Of a DNA stretch of 64,000 nucleotides, positions 52,330-61,409 are shown one piece after another (the first letter of the stretch is position 1; every line of letters begins with the position of its first letter). The stretch is from Hansschlegelia quercus (GTDB lineage: Bacteria; Pseudomonadota; Alphaproteobacteria; Rhizobiales; Methylopilaceae). A model generated the notes under the pieces. The model was not told the DNA's origin. It saw nothing but the letters and a program-made list of their open reading frames with translations, and ran no database searches. The position numbers and the translations under genes are program-made. The stretch lies in the NCBI RefSeq assembly GCF_004310425.1, contig NZ_SIUB01000011.1, forward strand, positions 1 through 64,000, read 5' to 3'.

Positions 52330-54753
52330 TTAAGGGGTAGGACGGGCCCGTCGCAATCGTCGAGGCGCTACGACTTCCGATATCCCCGCGCCTCGACGGC
52401 CGGAAGAGGGGAGCGTGGCGGCGTCGAAGCCTGTCCATTCGCCGCCGATCTCGATCCAGTCCTGGAAGTCGTCGGTGCGAAACGCGACGCCCGGACCGCT
52501 TAAAGGCGGCCGATGGTCGATGCTGTTGTCGTGCAGGATCGTCTGCGTCAGCCGCGTGCCGTCCGGCGGCGTCGGCTGGATTGCGTCTTTCGACCAGATC
52601 AGCTTGAGCCCCGAGACGATCCCGTTGCGCACGCCCGTCAGGCGGTTTCGTTCGAACACGGTGGCGCGGAAACCGCCGCCCGCTGTGTCCCAGGTGTCGA
52701 AGGCGACGCCGATATGGCTCATCGCGCTGATGTCGTTTCGGCGGAAGACGTTGCCGATCCCTCCGACGATCGCGGGATCGGTCGGGTAGCCGAAGGTGAG
52801 CCCCGTATAGAGCCCGTTATTGCCGTCGCTGATCCGGTTGTCCTCGACGAGCGCGAAGTACGGCGCGGAGACGCTGTCCTGAGGCGTGCCCGAGGTCGCC
52901 GCCACCATGATCCCGTGGCGCATGCGGGCTATGTCGTTGTCGGCGACGACCATGTCGTAGCAGAGCCCCCAGACGAGGACCGCGGTGGAGTTGGAATCGT
53001 GCTCGGAATGGCTTGCGCGGCCCTGGAAGCGGTTTCGGTAGACCACAGCGCGCTCGGCGACTGCCGTGACGTAGAACAGGCTGGTGGCGAGATTCGGCCG
53101 CACATCCCAGGGGCGGTCGAGGGTCAGCGCCCCGTCAACTGCCGATACGACCCGGCGCCGCTGGCCGACCCCACGGCCTCCGGCGACCACCACGTCCAGT
53201 CCTTCCGCCGCAATGGCGCGCGGGAAGGTGACGCCGTTGGCGTCGACCGCGGTTGCGTGGCCTTCGAGCGCCACGCTGCCGAACTCGAACAGAATCTGCT
53301 CGCCCTTGTTGCAGTCGACCACGGCGCAGTCCCGCGGCGCTCCATTCACCGTCTCGTTTCCGCTGAAGTAGAGGTTGCGGACGCTGCCGCGATGCGGCTG
53401 CGCGACGAACAGCCGACCGATGCCGTTGCCGTCGGGCCGGCTTTCGTCTGCATTCAGCAGACGATTACCGATCATGGCGATATCCTGGCCGCCCCAGCTG
53501 GCGATTGCGGCTTCGCCGTCATTCGTCATCCGGAACAAATTGTCGGTGATCGAAACCTGGCTGCTGGAGGGCAGGAAGCTACCCGAGCCGATGATCTCCG
53601 AGCCTGCGACCGCAAGGCCGTCGATCGTCAGCCACATCGTCAGCGCGCCCCAGGAGGACAGCCTGGCCTCTATTACGCGGACGCGCTTTCCGGTTAGGGC
53701 GACGAGCGCGCGATCCTGCTTGGGGATCATGCCGTCGGCTTCGACCGCGATGCGTTCGATCGAGACGTCGGTAAGGTCTCCTTGCGCGTAGATGAAGGCC
53801 GGGGCGTCGAGCGGCGCCGTCAGTCTGAGGAGGCTGCGGTCTTGCCCGGCGCCGAGCCATCGCACGCCCGAGGGCGCCGCGAAAGCGCGACGCGAGGCGT
53901 ATGTCCCGGGCGGAAAGTAGACCGTCGCCGGCGGTCGTTGGCCTGCGGCGGCGAGCGCATCCTCAATCGCCTGCCCGTCATCGTGGACTCCGTCGCCGAC
54001 AGCGCCGTAGCGTCTGACATCGAAGGTCGCGGCGGAGAATGCGGGTTCCTCGACGCCGAGCGTCATGGCGAGGGGCCCGCTCCATCCGAGCCTGCCGCCG
54101 GCGCCGTTATGGAGCCAGAGCGCGTAGACGCCCGGCCGCCGTTCAGGGGCCTCGAAGGCAAGCCTGTACGGATTGGCGTCCGAGGGGCGAAGCCATTCGC
54201 CGCTGCCGTCGGGCGCGACGAGGTAAGCGAGCGTTTGGCCGCCGCCGATCGTCAGGTTCCGCCCATAAACGGCGAAACGGCCGCCGCGCGCGGCCTTTTT
54301 GGGGCCGATCCACCAGACTTCCGTCCGGTTGATCGCAAAGGGACGGCCATAGGCGCCGCCGGTCTTCGGCCAGATCAGATAGGCCGAGGCGGGCGGAAGC
54401 CCGGCCGGCAGCAGGAGCGTCGCCGCGCTCCTGTCCTGGCTCAACGGCGCGACGGTCATCCGGACGGCGCCGGCTTCCGGCGTCTGGCCGAAGATCTCGA
54501 AGCGCGTACGTCCGGGCGCGAAGGCGCCGGCGAGCGTCACGATCTCGCCGGGTGCTGCGGATCGCAACCCGTCGGCAATGACGCCGCCCTTGTCGCTCGG
54601 TCTCAGCAGCGGCGGCTGGTAGGCGCTGGAGGATGGCGCCGGAACCTCCGCGCCGCTCGCGTCAACCGGGTAGGCCTTTTGCGGCAGCTCCGCCCACTCG
54701 CCGCAGGCGATCGTGGGGAGCAGCAGCAGAAGGCAGGCGAGTCGCAGGCGCAT
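52330..54753 (-). CDS. secreted right-handed beta-helix protein
   Basis: An 807-residue exported protein. A signal peptide (RLACLLLLLPTIAC) ends near Cys17, possibly a lipoprotein site with a weak lipobox. Residues about 60-235 hold two Ig/IPT-like strand-rich segments (GEIVTLAGAFAPGRTRFEIFG and GRFAVYGRNLTIGGG). From residue 244 (FDVRRYGAVGDGVHDD) a pectate-lyase-3-type beta-helix begins, with many parallel turns to about 780. Members include polysaccharide lyases, epimerases and hydrolases. Its location next to the export genes suggests trimming or modification of this locus's polymer. No catalytic residues can be assigned. Confidence 0.8.
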   Translation of the reverse strand: MRLRLACLLLLLPTIACGEWAELPQKAYPVDASGAEVPAPSSSAYQPPLLRPSDKGGVIADGLRSAAPGEIVTLAGAFAPGRTRFEIFGQTPEAGAVRMTVAPLSQDRSAATLLLPAGLPPASAYLIWPKTGGAYGRPFAINRTEVWWIGPKKAARGGRFAVYGRNLTIGGGQTLAYLVAPDGSGEWLRPSDANPYRLAFEAPERRPGVYALWLHNGAGGRLGWSGPLAMTLGVEEPAFSAATFDVRRYGAVGDGVHDDGQAIEDALAAAGQRPPATVYFPPGTYASRRAFAAPSGVRWLGAGQDRSLLRLTAPLDAPAFIYAQGDLTDVSIERIAVEADGMIPKQDRALVALTGKRVRVIEARLSSWGALTMWLTIDGLAVAGSEIIGSGSFLPSSSQVSITDNLFRMTNDGEAAIASWGGQDIAMIGNRLLNADESRPDGNGIGRLFVAQPHRGSVRNLYFSGNETVNGAPRDCAVVDCNKGEQILFEFGSVALEGHATAVDANGVTFPRAIAAEGLDVVVAGGRGVGQRRRVVSAVDGALTLDRPWDVRPNLATSLFYVTAVAERAVVYRNRFQGRASHSEHDSNSTAVLVWGLCYDMVVADNDIARMRHGIMVAATSGTPQDSVSAPYFALVEDNRISDGNNGLYTGLTFGYPTDPAIVGGIGNVFRRNDISAMSHIGVAFDTWDTAGGGFRATVFERNRLTGVRNGIVSGLKLIWSKDAIQPTPPDGTRLTQTILHDNSIDHRPPLSGPGVAFRTDDFQDWIEIGGEWTGFDAATLPSSGRRGAGISEVVAPRRLRRARPTP

Positions 54754-54924
54754 GGATGGCGGGTCCGGCGGGCCGAGGCGACCTCGGACGTTGCGACGAG
54801 CACGGTAGGAACCTCAGCCCCGTTCGGTCAGCCCGACCAATGAGCGCCGCGTTGCGTCGGCTTCATCCGGAATGATGAGGAGGAGCCTCGAAAGAATGAA
54901 CCGTGACCTCGCGTCGATGCCGGT

Positions 54925-57900
54925 TCAGTCCTCCGCGATCACCGCGACGATCTCCCCCGCCTTCACCGTGCGACCCGGCGTCGCCCGCATCGCGACGATC
55001 GTTCCCGCGACGGGCGACGCGATCTCCATCTCCATCTTCATCGCCTCAACGATCACGATCGGCTGACCGGCGTCGACCCGATCACCCTCGGCGACGAGCA
55101 GCTTCCAAACGTTGCCCGTCATGTGGCTCGGCGCGGCGGTGCAGCCTTCGGGGATCGCCTCCTCGTCCGCCATAGGGCCGCCGGCGTCGGAGACGAAGCT
55201 GTCGAGGCCGCGCGCTTTCCAGTCCGCGCGCTCGGCCTCGAACGCCGCCTGCCGGGACTTCTGAAACGCCGCGATACCGTCCGCCTCGGTCTCGAGAAGC
55301 TGGGCGTAGTCGCGATAGGAGAAGTCGATGTCCTCGATCCGGACGTCATAAGCGCCGTGCGGGAACGCTTCGCGCATCTCGACGAGCTCCTGCTCGTCCA
55401 CGGGGAAGAAGCGGACGCGGTCGAAGAAGCGCAGGAGGTAGGGGTGCCCCGGCTTGAACGCGGGCGTGGTTCGCCACGAGTTCCACATCTGGATTGTCCG
55501 GCCGAACAGCTGATAGCCGCCAGGACCCTCCATCCCGTAGATGCACATATAGGCGCCGCCGATGCCGACCGCGTTCTCCGGCGTCCAGGTGCGCGCAGGA
55601 TTGTATTTGGTGGTGACCAGCCGGTGGCGCGGGTCGACCGGCGTCGCGACGGGAGCGCCGAGATAGACGTCGCCGAGGCCCAGCACGAGATATTCCGCGT
55701 CGAACACGATGCGCTTGACGTCGTCGATCGAACTTAACCCGTTTATGCGCCGGATGAACTCGATGTTGTCCGGGCACCAGGGCGCGTCGGGGCGCACGAG
55801 CTCCTGATATTTACGCATCGCAAGCCGGATCTGAGGGTCGTTCCACGACAGCGGCAGCCAGACCGTGCTGCTCGGCACGGTGACGTCCTCCGGTGCCGGC
55901 AAACCCGCCTCGATCTCTTTCAGCGCGCCGAGAATGCGATCGGCCGGCGTCGTTGTGCTGTCGAAATGGACCTGCAGCGATCGGATGCCCGGCGTCAGGT
56001 CGATGATGCCCGGAAGCTTCGCCGTTCCAAGCGCTTCGGCGAGCACGTGCACGCGCATCCTGAGCGCGACGTCGAGGGTCATGTCGCCATATTCGACGAG
56101 GATGTTGTCGTCGCCCTGGCGGCGGTAGACCACGCGCGTCGGGCCGTCGTCGGACGCGCCCAGGATCGGGCTCGCGACGTCCGCCGCCCACTTCACCGCC
56201 GGCGCGCCGAGCGTATGGGCGGAGAAGCGGACCGTGTCGCCGGGCTTGAGCTGGCCGGTCTTCCACATCTCGTCGCGCGCGACGACGACCGGGCAGACGA
56301 AGCCGCCAAGGCTCGGCCCGTCTGGGCCCAGGATGATCGGCATGTCGCCGGTGAAGTCGAGTGCGCCGATAGCGTAGGCGTTGTCGTGCAGGTTGGAGGG
56401 ATGCAGCCCGGCCTCGCCGCCATCCGCCCGCGCCCAGCGTGGCTGCGGCCCGATCAGCCGGACGCCTGTGCGGTCGCTGTTGAAGTGGACCTCGTAAGGA
56501 GCACTGAAGAGGTCGACGATGTCATCGTCCTGGAAGAAGTCCGGCGCGCCGTGCGGGCCGGAGCGGACGCCGAGCGTCCATTCGGTGGTTAATTCGGGCT
56601 TCTCGTCGGGCCTCGCGGCGCGCGGCTCGGCCTCGGGCGCGACCGTGTCGATCTTCAGCATGTCGCCGGCCTTGAGCGCGCCTTGCGCATGCCCGCCAAA
56701 GCGGCCGAGCATGAAGGTCGCCTTTGCGCCGAAGGCCTCCGCCGCCTCGATCCCGCCGCGCACCGCGAGATAGGTCCGCTGCCCGGGCCCCTCGATGCGG
56801 CCGAGCGCAAGCGTCGCTCCTGCGGGAACCTCGATCGGCTCGAACCAGACGACCGGGGCGCCGTCGAGCGTCGCTTTCATCGCCGCGCCCGTCAGCGCGA
56901 TCGTCGCCGCGCGGTGGAACCTCAGGGTGGGTCCCGAGACGGCGCATTCGAGCGCGGGGAGGCCTTGCCGGTTGCCGACGATCCGATTGGCGAGCCGGAA
57001 AGAGCGGTCGTCCATCGGCCCCGACGGCGGCACGCCGACATGCCAGAGGCTCAGCCGGCCCGGCCAATCCTGCACGCTGCTCTGCGCGCCGGCCGCGACG
57101 ACCTCGATCGCGCGGGGCGTGAAGGCGAAGGTCTTCAGCGCCGCGGTCGAGACGTCGCCGGCCTCGAAACCTTTGGAGGCCGCGATCGCGCGAACATAGT
57201 CCAGATTGGTCTCGATCCCGAGCAGCGTGGTCTCGTCGAGCGCCTTGCGGAGTTTGGAGAGCGCCTCGTCGCGATCGGCTCCGTGGACGATGACCTTGGC
57301 CAGCATCGGGTCGTAATTCGGCGTCACCTCCGTCCCGGTCTCGATCCAGCCGTCCACGCGCGCGTCGTCGGGGAACGCCACCTTCGTCAGCACGCCGGTC
57401 GAGGGCCGGAAATCGGCCTGCGGCGTCTCGGCGTAGATCCGGACCTCCATCGCGGCGCCGTTCGGGATCAGGCTTTCCTGCTCGGGAAGCGTGAATTCGC
57501 CTGCCGCCTGCCGCAGCATCCATTCGACGAGATCGACGCCGAAGACGGCCTCGGTGACGGGGTGCTCGACCTGAAGGCGGGTGTTGACCTCGAGGAAGGA
57601 GAAATCCTCGCGGGCGACGTCGTAGATGAACTCGACGGTGCCAGCGGATTCGTAAGACACGGCCTTGCCCAGCGCGATCGCGGCGTCCCGGAGGCGCGCA
57701 CGCACGCTCTCTGACAGGTTCGGGGCAGGGGTCTCCTCGACGACCTTCTGGTTGCGGCGCTGGAGCGAGCAGTCGCGCTCGCCGAGCGCGACCACGCCGC
57801 CTTTGCCGTCGCCGAATATCTGCACCTCGACATGCCGCGCGACCGCGACGAAGCGCTCGAGATAGACCCTGATATCGCCGAAGCTCGCGCCTGCCATGCG

Positions 57901-58452
57901 CTGGACGGCCTCGAATTTCTGGGCGAGTTCTTTGGCGTCGTGACAGAGCTGCATGCCGATGCCGCCGCCGCCTGCGGTCGACTTCAGCATCACGGGAAAG
58001 CCAATCGTCTCCGCGACCGCGACGGCCTCGTCCGCCGAGGTGAGCAGGTCGGAGCCCGCGAGCAGCGGCACACCGGCCGTCTTCGCAATTTCGCGCGCGG
58101 TGTGCTTCAGCCCGAAGCCGCGCAGATGTTCGGGCCTGGGCCCGACGAAGCGGATTCCCTCCGCCGCCAGCCGCTCGGCGAAGTCCGCGTTCTCCGACAG
58201 GAAGCCATAGCCGGGGTGAACGGCCTCGGCGCCGGTCTTCCGGCAGGCGTCGAGGATCGCGTCGACGTTGAGATAGCTGTCGCGCGCCGGCGCGGCCCCG
58301 ATGCGCACCGCCTCGTCGGCGTCGAGCACGGGCCGGGTGAACCGGTCGGCGTCTGAAGTGACCGCGACCGAGCCTACTCCGAGCCGTTTCAGCGTGCGGA
58401 TGACGCGGCCAGCGATCTCGCCGCGGTTCGCGATCAGGACCTTGTCGAACAT
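54925..58452 (-). CDS. guanidine (urea-type) carboxylase, biotin-dependent
   Basis: A 1175-residue multidomain carboxylase. The N-terminal biotin carboxylase (MFDKVLIANRGEIAGRVIR, GGGGIGMQLCHDAKEL) covers about 450 residues. A KipI/KipA-like (AHS1/AHS2) carboxyltransferase region follows (VGVPPSGPMDDRSFRLANRIVGN), and the C-terminal biotinyl domain has the modified lysine in VEAMKMEME (K1139). Such enzymes are annotated urea carboxylase, but homologues after a ykkC riboswitch carboxylate guanidine. The amidolyase (allophanate hydrolase) domain is not fused, and no such gene is in the window. ATG 58452 is preferred over the longer frame. Confidence 0.92.
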   Translation of the reverse strand: MFDKVLIANRGEIAGRVIRTLKRLGVGSVAVTSDADRFTRPVLDADEAVRIGAAPARDSYLNVDAILDACRKTGAEAVHPGYGFLSENADFAERLAAEGIRFVGPRPEHLRGFGLKHTAREIAKTAGVPLLAGSDLLTSADEAVAVAETIGFPVMLKSTAGGGGIGMQLCHDAKELAQKFEAVQRMAGASFGDIRVYLERFVAVARHVEVQIFGDGKGGVVALGERDCSLQRRNQKVVEETPAPNLSESVRARLRDAAIALGKAVSYESAGTVEFIYDVAREDFSFLEVNTRLQVEHPVTEAVFGVDLVEWMLRQAAGEFTLPEQESLIPNGAAMEVRIYAETPQADFRPSTGVLTKVAFPDDARVDGWIETGTEVTPNYDPMLAKVIVHGADRDEALSKLRKALDETTLLGIETNLDYVRAIAASKGFEAGDVSTAALKTFAFTPRAIEVVAAGAQSSVQDWPGRLSLWHVGVPPSGPMDDRSFRLANRIVGNRQGLPALECAVSGPTLRFHRAATIALTGAAMKATLDGAPVVWFEPIEVPAGATLALGRIEGPGQRTYLAVRGGIEAAEAFGAKATFMLGRFGGHAQGALKAGDMLKIDTVAPEAEPRAARPDEKPELTTEWTLGVRSGPHGAPDFFQDDDIVDLFSAPYEVHFNSDRTGVRLIGPQPRWARADGGEAGLHPSNLHDNAYAIGALDFTGDMPIILGPDGPSLGGFVCPVVVARDEMWKTGQLKPGDTVRFSAHTLGAPAVKWAADVASPILGASDDGPTRVVYRRQGDDNILVEYGDMTLDVALRMRVHVLAEALGTAKLPGIIDLTPGIRSLQVHFDSTTTPADRILGALKEIEAGLPAPEDVTVPSSTVWLPLSWNDPQIRLAMRKYQELVRPDAPWCPDNIEFIRRINGLSSIDDVKRIVFDAEYLVLGLGDVYLGAPVATPVDPRHRLVTTKYNPARTWTPENAVGIGGAYMCIYGMEGPGGYQLFGRTIQMWNSWRTTPAFKPGHPYLLRFFDRVRFFPVDEQELVEMREAFPHGAYDVRIEDIDFSYRDYAQLLETEADGIAAFQKSRQAAFEAERADWKARGLDSFVSDAGGPMADEEAIPEGCTAAPSHMTGNVWKLLVAEGDRVDAGQPIVIVEAMKMEMEIASPVAGTIVAMRATPGRTVKAGEIVAVIAED

Positions 58453-58497
58453 GTCTGTGTCCAGTCGGCGATGCCGTGCGTCCGAGGCTGCCTCGCC

Positions 58498-58577
58498 GTC
58501 ATGCCCGTCCGGGCACAACTTGGACTTGGAGCGCGAAGGAGGAGGGAAGTCTTGGAATGCCCGGAAGACGGGCATGA
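58498..58577. repeat. GTCATGCCCG palindromic repeat, copy 3 (variant)
   Basis: Starts GTCATGCCCGTCCGGGCA at 58498 and ends TGCCCGGAAGACGGGCATGAC at 58577, forming nested hairpins. It lies in the operon between the carboxylase and the DUF1989 gene. The GTCAT ends match the copies at 9555 and 13446, but the inner bases differ (GCCCG instead of CCCGG), so it is a divergent member. Confidence 0.7.
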
Positions 58578-58594
58578 CGGAAGTGGGACGGCGC

Positions 58595-59275
58595 CTACGC
58601 CTCGGACGGATCGAAGATCAGCACCCTGACCGGCGAGGGGTCGAAGCCGTTGCAGGGATTGTTGATCTGCGGGCAGTTCGAGATCACGCAGAGGATGTCG
58701 CGAGCCGCCAGCACGTCGACGTAATCGCCCGGCGCCGACACGCCGTCGACGATCGCGAGCTTCCCCGAGGGCTCGATCGGCACGTTCATGAAGAAGTTGA
58801 TGTTCGGCACGACGTCGCGCTTGGTCATGCCGTGGCGGCCGACCTCGAGCACGAAATTCTCGCGGCAGGCGTGCATGAAGCGCGCGTGCATGCCGAAGCG
58901 CACCGTGTTCGCTTCGCACGAGCAGGCGCCGGCGGAGGTGTCGTGGCGGCCGCAGCTGTCGGAGATCACCGTGCCGAGCAGGGCGCCGTCATTCGCGATC
59001 AGCCGCGTGCCGGTCGAGACGTAAGGCGCGCCCTGCGCGAGGATCGTGTCCTGCGCGGAATAGCGGCGCTGGTGGTCGTGCGCGTCGTAGAACAGCGTGT
59101 CGACGGCCTGGCAGCCTTCCAGGTCGATGATCCTGAGGATCTGCCCCTTCTCGATGATCCCGGACCATGGCCGGTTCGCGGGGATCGTGAAGTCGTAGAA
59201 GGCGTCCTCGACCGCGAGCTTTGCAGGAGCCGCGAAGAAGGAGGATGTCGGAGCGGCGGAAACGAGTTCGGGCAT
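58595..59275 (-). CDS. DUF1989 protein, carboxyguanidine deiminase subunit-like (UAAP2)
   Basis: A 226-residue protein of the DUF1989 (urea carboxylase-associated 2) family. Visible are the start FTIPANRPWSGIIEKGQILRIIDLEGCQAVDTLFYDAHDH, a Cys/His-rich metal-binding segment (CGRHDTSAGACSCE), and the C-terminal ISNCPQINNPCNGFDPSPVRVLIF. Heteromeric DUF1989 pairs have been shown to deiminate carboxyguanidine to allophanate. It lies between the partner gene (59294) and the carboxylase, with an 18-base gap from the former. Confidence 0.9.
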   Translation of the reverse strand: MPELVSAAPTSSFFAAPAKLAVEDAFYDFTIPANRPWSGIIEKGQILRIIDLEGCQAVDTLFYDAHDHQRRYSAQDTILAQGAPYVSTGTRLIANDGALLGTVISDSCGRHDTSAGACSCEANTVRFGMHARFMHACRENFVLEVGRHGMTKRDVVPNINFFMNVPIEPSGKLAIVDGVSAPGDYVDVLAARDILCVISNCPQINNPCNGFDPSPVRVLIFDPSEA

Positions 59276-59293
59276 CGGGGTCGGTCGCTCCTC

Positions 59294-60130
59294 TCAAACG
59301 CTGCGGAGATGACGGTCGAGGTTCTCGAAGCCACGGGCGGCTTCCGCCGTCGCTGTGCGGCAGAGATCGTCGGCGCCGGCCGGCGGCAGGACATGGACGA
59401 TCAGCTCCACCTCGCCGGGGTTGAACACCTCGTCTGGCGCCAGCGGGTGAGGGCAGTTCGAGACCGCGACCAGGAGGTCCATCTCGGCCCGCAGGTCCAC
59501 GAAGTCGCCGGGCTGCACGACATCAGGCTTGAACGCCATGCGGCCGTCCTCGCCGTGGAAGACCGGGGCGAACAGCGTCAGCACCGGCGCGACGTCGCGG
59601 GCGCCGAGGCCGAACTTGGAGGCGCAAAGCAGTATGTTTTCGCGCGTCGAACGCAGCCCGTCGTCGCCGTATTTCATCGCGTTCGAGATGGGGGTCGAGC
59701 CGCCGACCACCGTGTCGTGCGCGCCTGATGTGTCCTCGACGATCGAGAACAGCGGCCGGCCCATGTCGGAGAACAGCACACGGCCCTTGCGGAGCTCGGA
59801 TGTCCACTGGACCTTGATCGTGTCAGCGCTGTTGTAGCGCTCGGACGTATCCGCCGCGCTCCAGAAGAACAGCGAGACGCCAGGCGTGCCGGACGCGTTC
59901 AGCACCCGCAGCGCCTCGCCGCGCATCACCTTGCCCGCCCAGTACCAGCCGCCAGGCAGCGTCGCGCGCTCGCGGACGGCGGAGGGGTCGATCGCGGCTG
60001 CGTCGCGCGGGGTCGGCGGCGGCAGGGTCTTGGGGCCGGCGGTTTGACCCGCGGCCTTCAGCTCAAGGTAGCGCTTGCGCCGCTCGGCGATCTGCGCGGC
60101 CTTGTCGTCGTGCCCGTCATTCTCTTGCAT
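59294..60130 (-). CDS. DUF1989 protein, carboxyguanidine deiminase subunit-like (UAAP1)
   Basis: A 278-residue member of the DUF1989 (urea carboxylase-associated 1) family. It has an N-terminal charged segment, LPGGWYWAGKVMRGEALRVLNASGTPGVSLFFWSAADTSERYN, the GAHDTVVGGSTP His loop, and SNCPHPLAPDEVFNPGEVELIVHV. It is the first gene of the operon behind the guanidine riboswitch. ATG 60130 follows a GGGAG site by about ten bases; the upstream 64-residue extension overlaps the riboswitch and is not coding. It is likely partnered with the product of 58595. Confidence 0.9.
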   Translation of the reverse strand: MQENDGHDDKAAQIAERRKRYLELKAAGQTAGPKTLPPPTPRDAAAIDPSAVRERATLPGGWYWAGKVMRGEALRVLNASGTPGVSLFFWSAADTSERYNSADTIKVQWTSELRKGRVLFSDMGRPLFSIVEDTSGAHDTVVGGSTPISNAMKYGDDGLRSTRENILLCASKFGLGARDVAPVLTLFAPVFHGEDGRMAFKPDVVQPGDFVDLRAEMDLLVAVSNCPHPLAPDEVFNPGEVELIVHVLPPAGADDLCRTATAEAARGFENLDRHLRSV

Positions 60131-60212
60131 GGGTTCTGAGCTCCCTTCCGAACCGTCTCGAGGTCTCGGAAACAGAGCGCGGACCATCACGGCGCCTGTT
60201 CCAAGGCCGTTG

Positions 60213-60317
60213 AGGTCTCCCGGGATTTTATCCCGCCGTGTCCCTCCGGATGTCTCCCGGCGGGGCGGCAGCTCTCGGACCAGCCGTCGCTCTCGACCGC
60301 GACGCGGAACCCTAGCC
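60213..60317 (-). promoter_or_regulatory. guanidine-I (ykkC) riboswitch
   Basis: On the minus strand the conserved landmarks appear in order: CTAGGGTTCCG at about 60305-60315, CTGGTCCGAGAG near 60271-60283, then GGACACGGCGGGATAAAATCCCGGGAGA towards 60215. All three are the hallmark of the ykkC guanidine aptamer. The aptamer lies 80 bases upstream of the UAAP1 start. Guanidine binding is expected to switch on the carboxylase operon. The match is very strong and decides the operon's function. Confidence 0.95.
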
Positions 60318-60500
60318 GCCAACTCAGCGATCGGAATTTACAGGCGGCGCCCTTTCTCGCGCCAGCGTGAAAAAGCGGCAATCGGCTGAAATACCCGGCG
60401 CCGGTTGCGGCAGTCGTCACGATGGTCGGCGACGTCGATGATGACAGGATTGCGCGCGAATCGGCGATATTCAACGGTGGACGCGTTGGGGGATCGCAGC

Positions 60501-61406
60501 ATGGATGAGACCGGAGAGACGATGGGGCGCGCGCCGGCGCCGCTCCGCGTCGGCGTCTGCATCCTCTATCTCGGCGACGCCCGCGCGCTCGACGTGACGC
60601 TGCGCTCGCTCGACTGTCTGCAGGTCCACGCCGACCGCGTCGTCGTCGTCGAGCAGCCTTTCGGCCGGCGCGAGGGCGGGCCTTCCGCACGCCACGTCAC
60701 GACGGAATGGATCTCGGTCGAGCCGCCGCTAAACCCGCGGAGCGCGGGCCTTGCCCGCCTGGACGATTGCGACCTCGTCGTGTTCGTCCGCGAGGGCGTC
60801 GCCTTCGGGCCGACGGCGATCGGCGCCGAGCGCGCGCGGTTCGCCTCGTCGCCCGATCTTCGGGCCGCGCTGCTGACGAGCCGGCTCGTCATGGGACTCG
60901 ACGAGTTCCTCGGCGGCGACGGCGAGGATCCCTACGAGACGCTGCGCCAGCGCGGGGCAATCACGGAAAGCTACGCGCCGCGCTACTTCACGCCCTGCAT
61001 GCTGACCGTCGCGACCAAACGCGAGCCGATCGGGACCTTCGAGAGCTTCGCCTCCCGCTCCGAATGGGCGTCGGCGCGGCTGTTCCTCGACTCCATGCGA
61101 GCGCCCGCTATCGAGGCTGCGAGCGACGCCTTCGGCCTGATCGCGAACGACCCGGACCGCCGCGACACCGAGCTCCACGGGCGCGAGGCCTATGAGGCGC
61201 TGAGCCAGTTCGGCGAGGCGTATCCGCCCTACCAATCGCTGGCGCGCTCAGATATGCGCCGGCTCGCCTTCCAGCAGATCGCGGGCGTGCTCAGGCTGTC
61301 GCGTCCGAAAGTGCGGCTGCGCTTCCTGCGCGGCTTCGTCGAGGGCCATCGCCGCGACGCCGCCGTGCGCCGTCGCATGGCTCGCGACATTTCAGACCTC
61401 GCCTGA
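60501..61406 (+). CDS. orphan GT-A-like protein of unknown function
   Basis: A protein of about 301 residues. The start LRVGVCILYLGDARALDVTLRSLDCLQV resembles the first strand-loop of family 2 glycosyltransferases, and DDCDLVVFVREGVAFGPTAIG may be the DxD-equivalent region. The rest is unrecognised, with an RRRMARDISDLA Arg-rich tail. It is flanked by a guanidine operon and betI on the other strand, and is not near other glycan genes. The start could be 60501 or 60522 (better GGAGAG site). Confidence 0.6.
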   Translation: MDETGETMGRAPAPLRVGVCILYLGDARALDVTLRSLDCLQVHADRVVVVEQPFGRREGGPSARHVTTEWISVEPPLNPRSAGLARLDDCDLVVFVREGVAFGPTAIGAERARFASSPDLRAALLTSRLVMGLDEFLGGDGEDPYETLRQRGAITESYAPRYFTPCMLTVATKREPIGTFESFASRSEWASARLFLDSMRAPAIEAASDAFGLIANDPDRRDTELHGREAYEALSQFGEAYPPYQSLARSDMRRLAFQQIAGVLRLSRPKVRLRFLRGFVEGHRRDAAVRRRMARDISDLA

Positions 61407-61409
61407 CGT

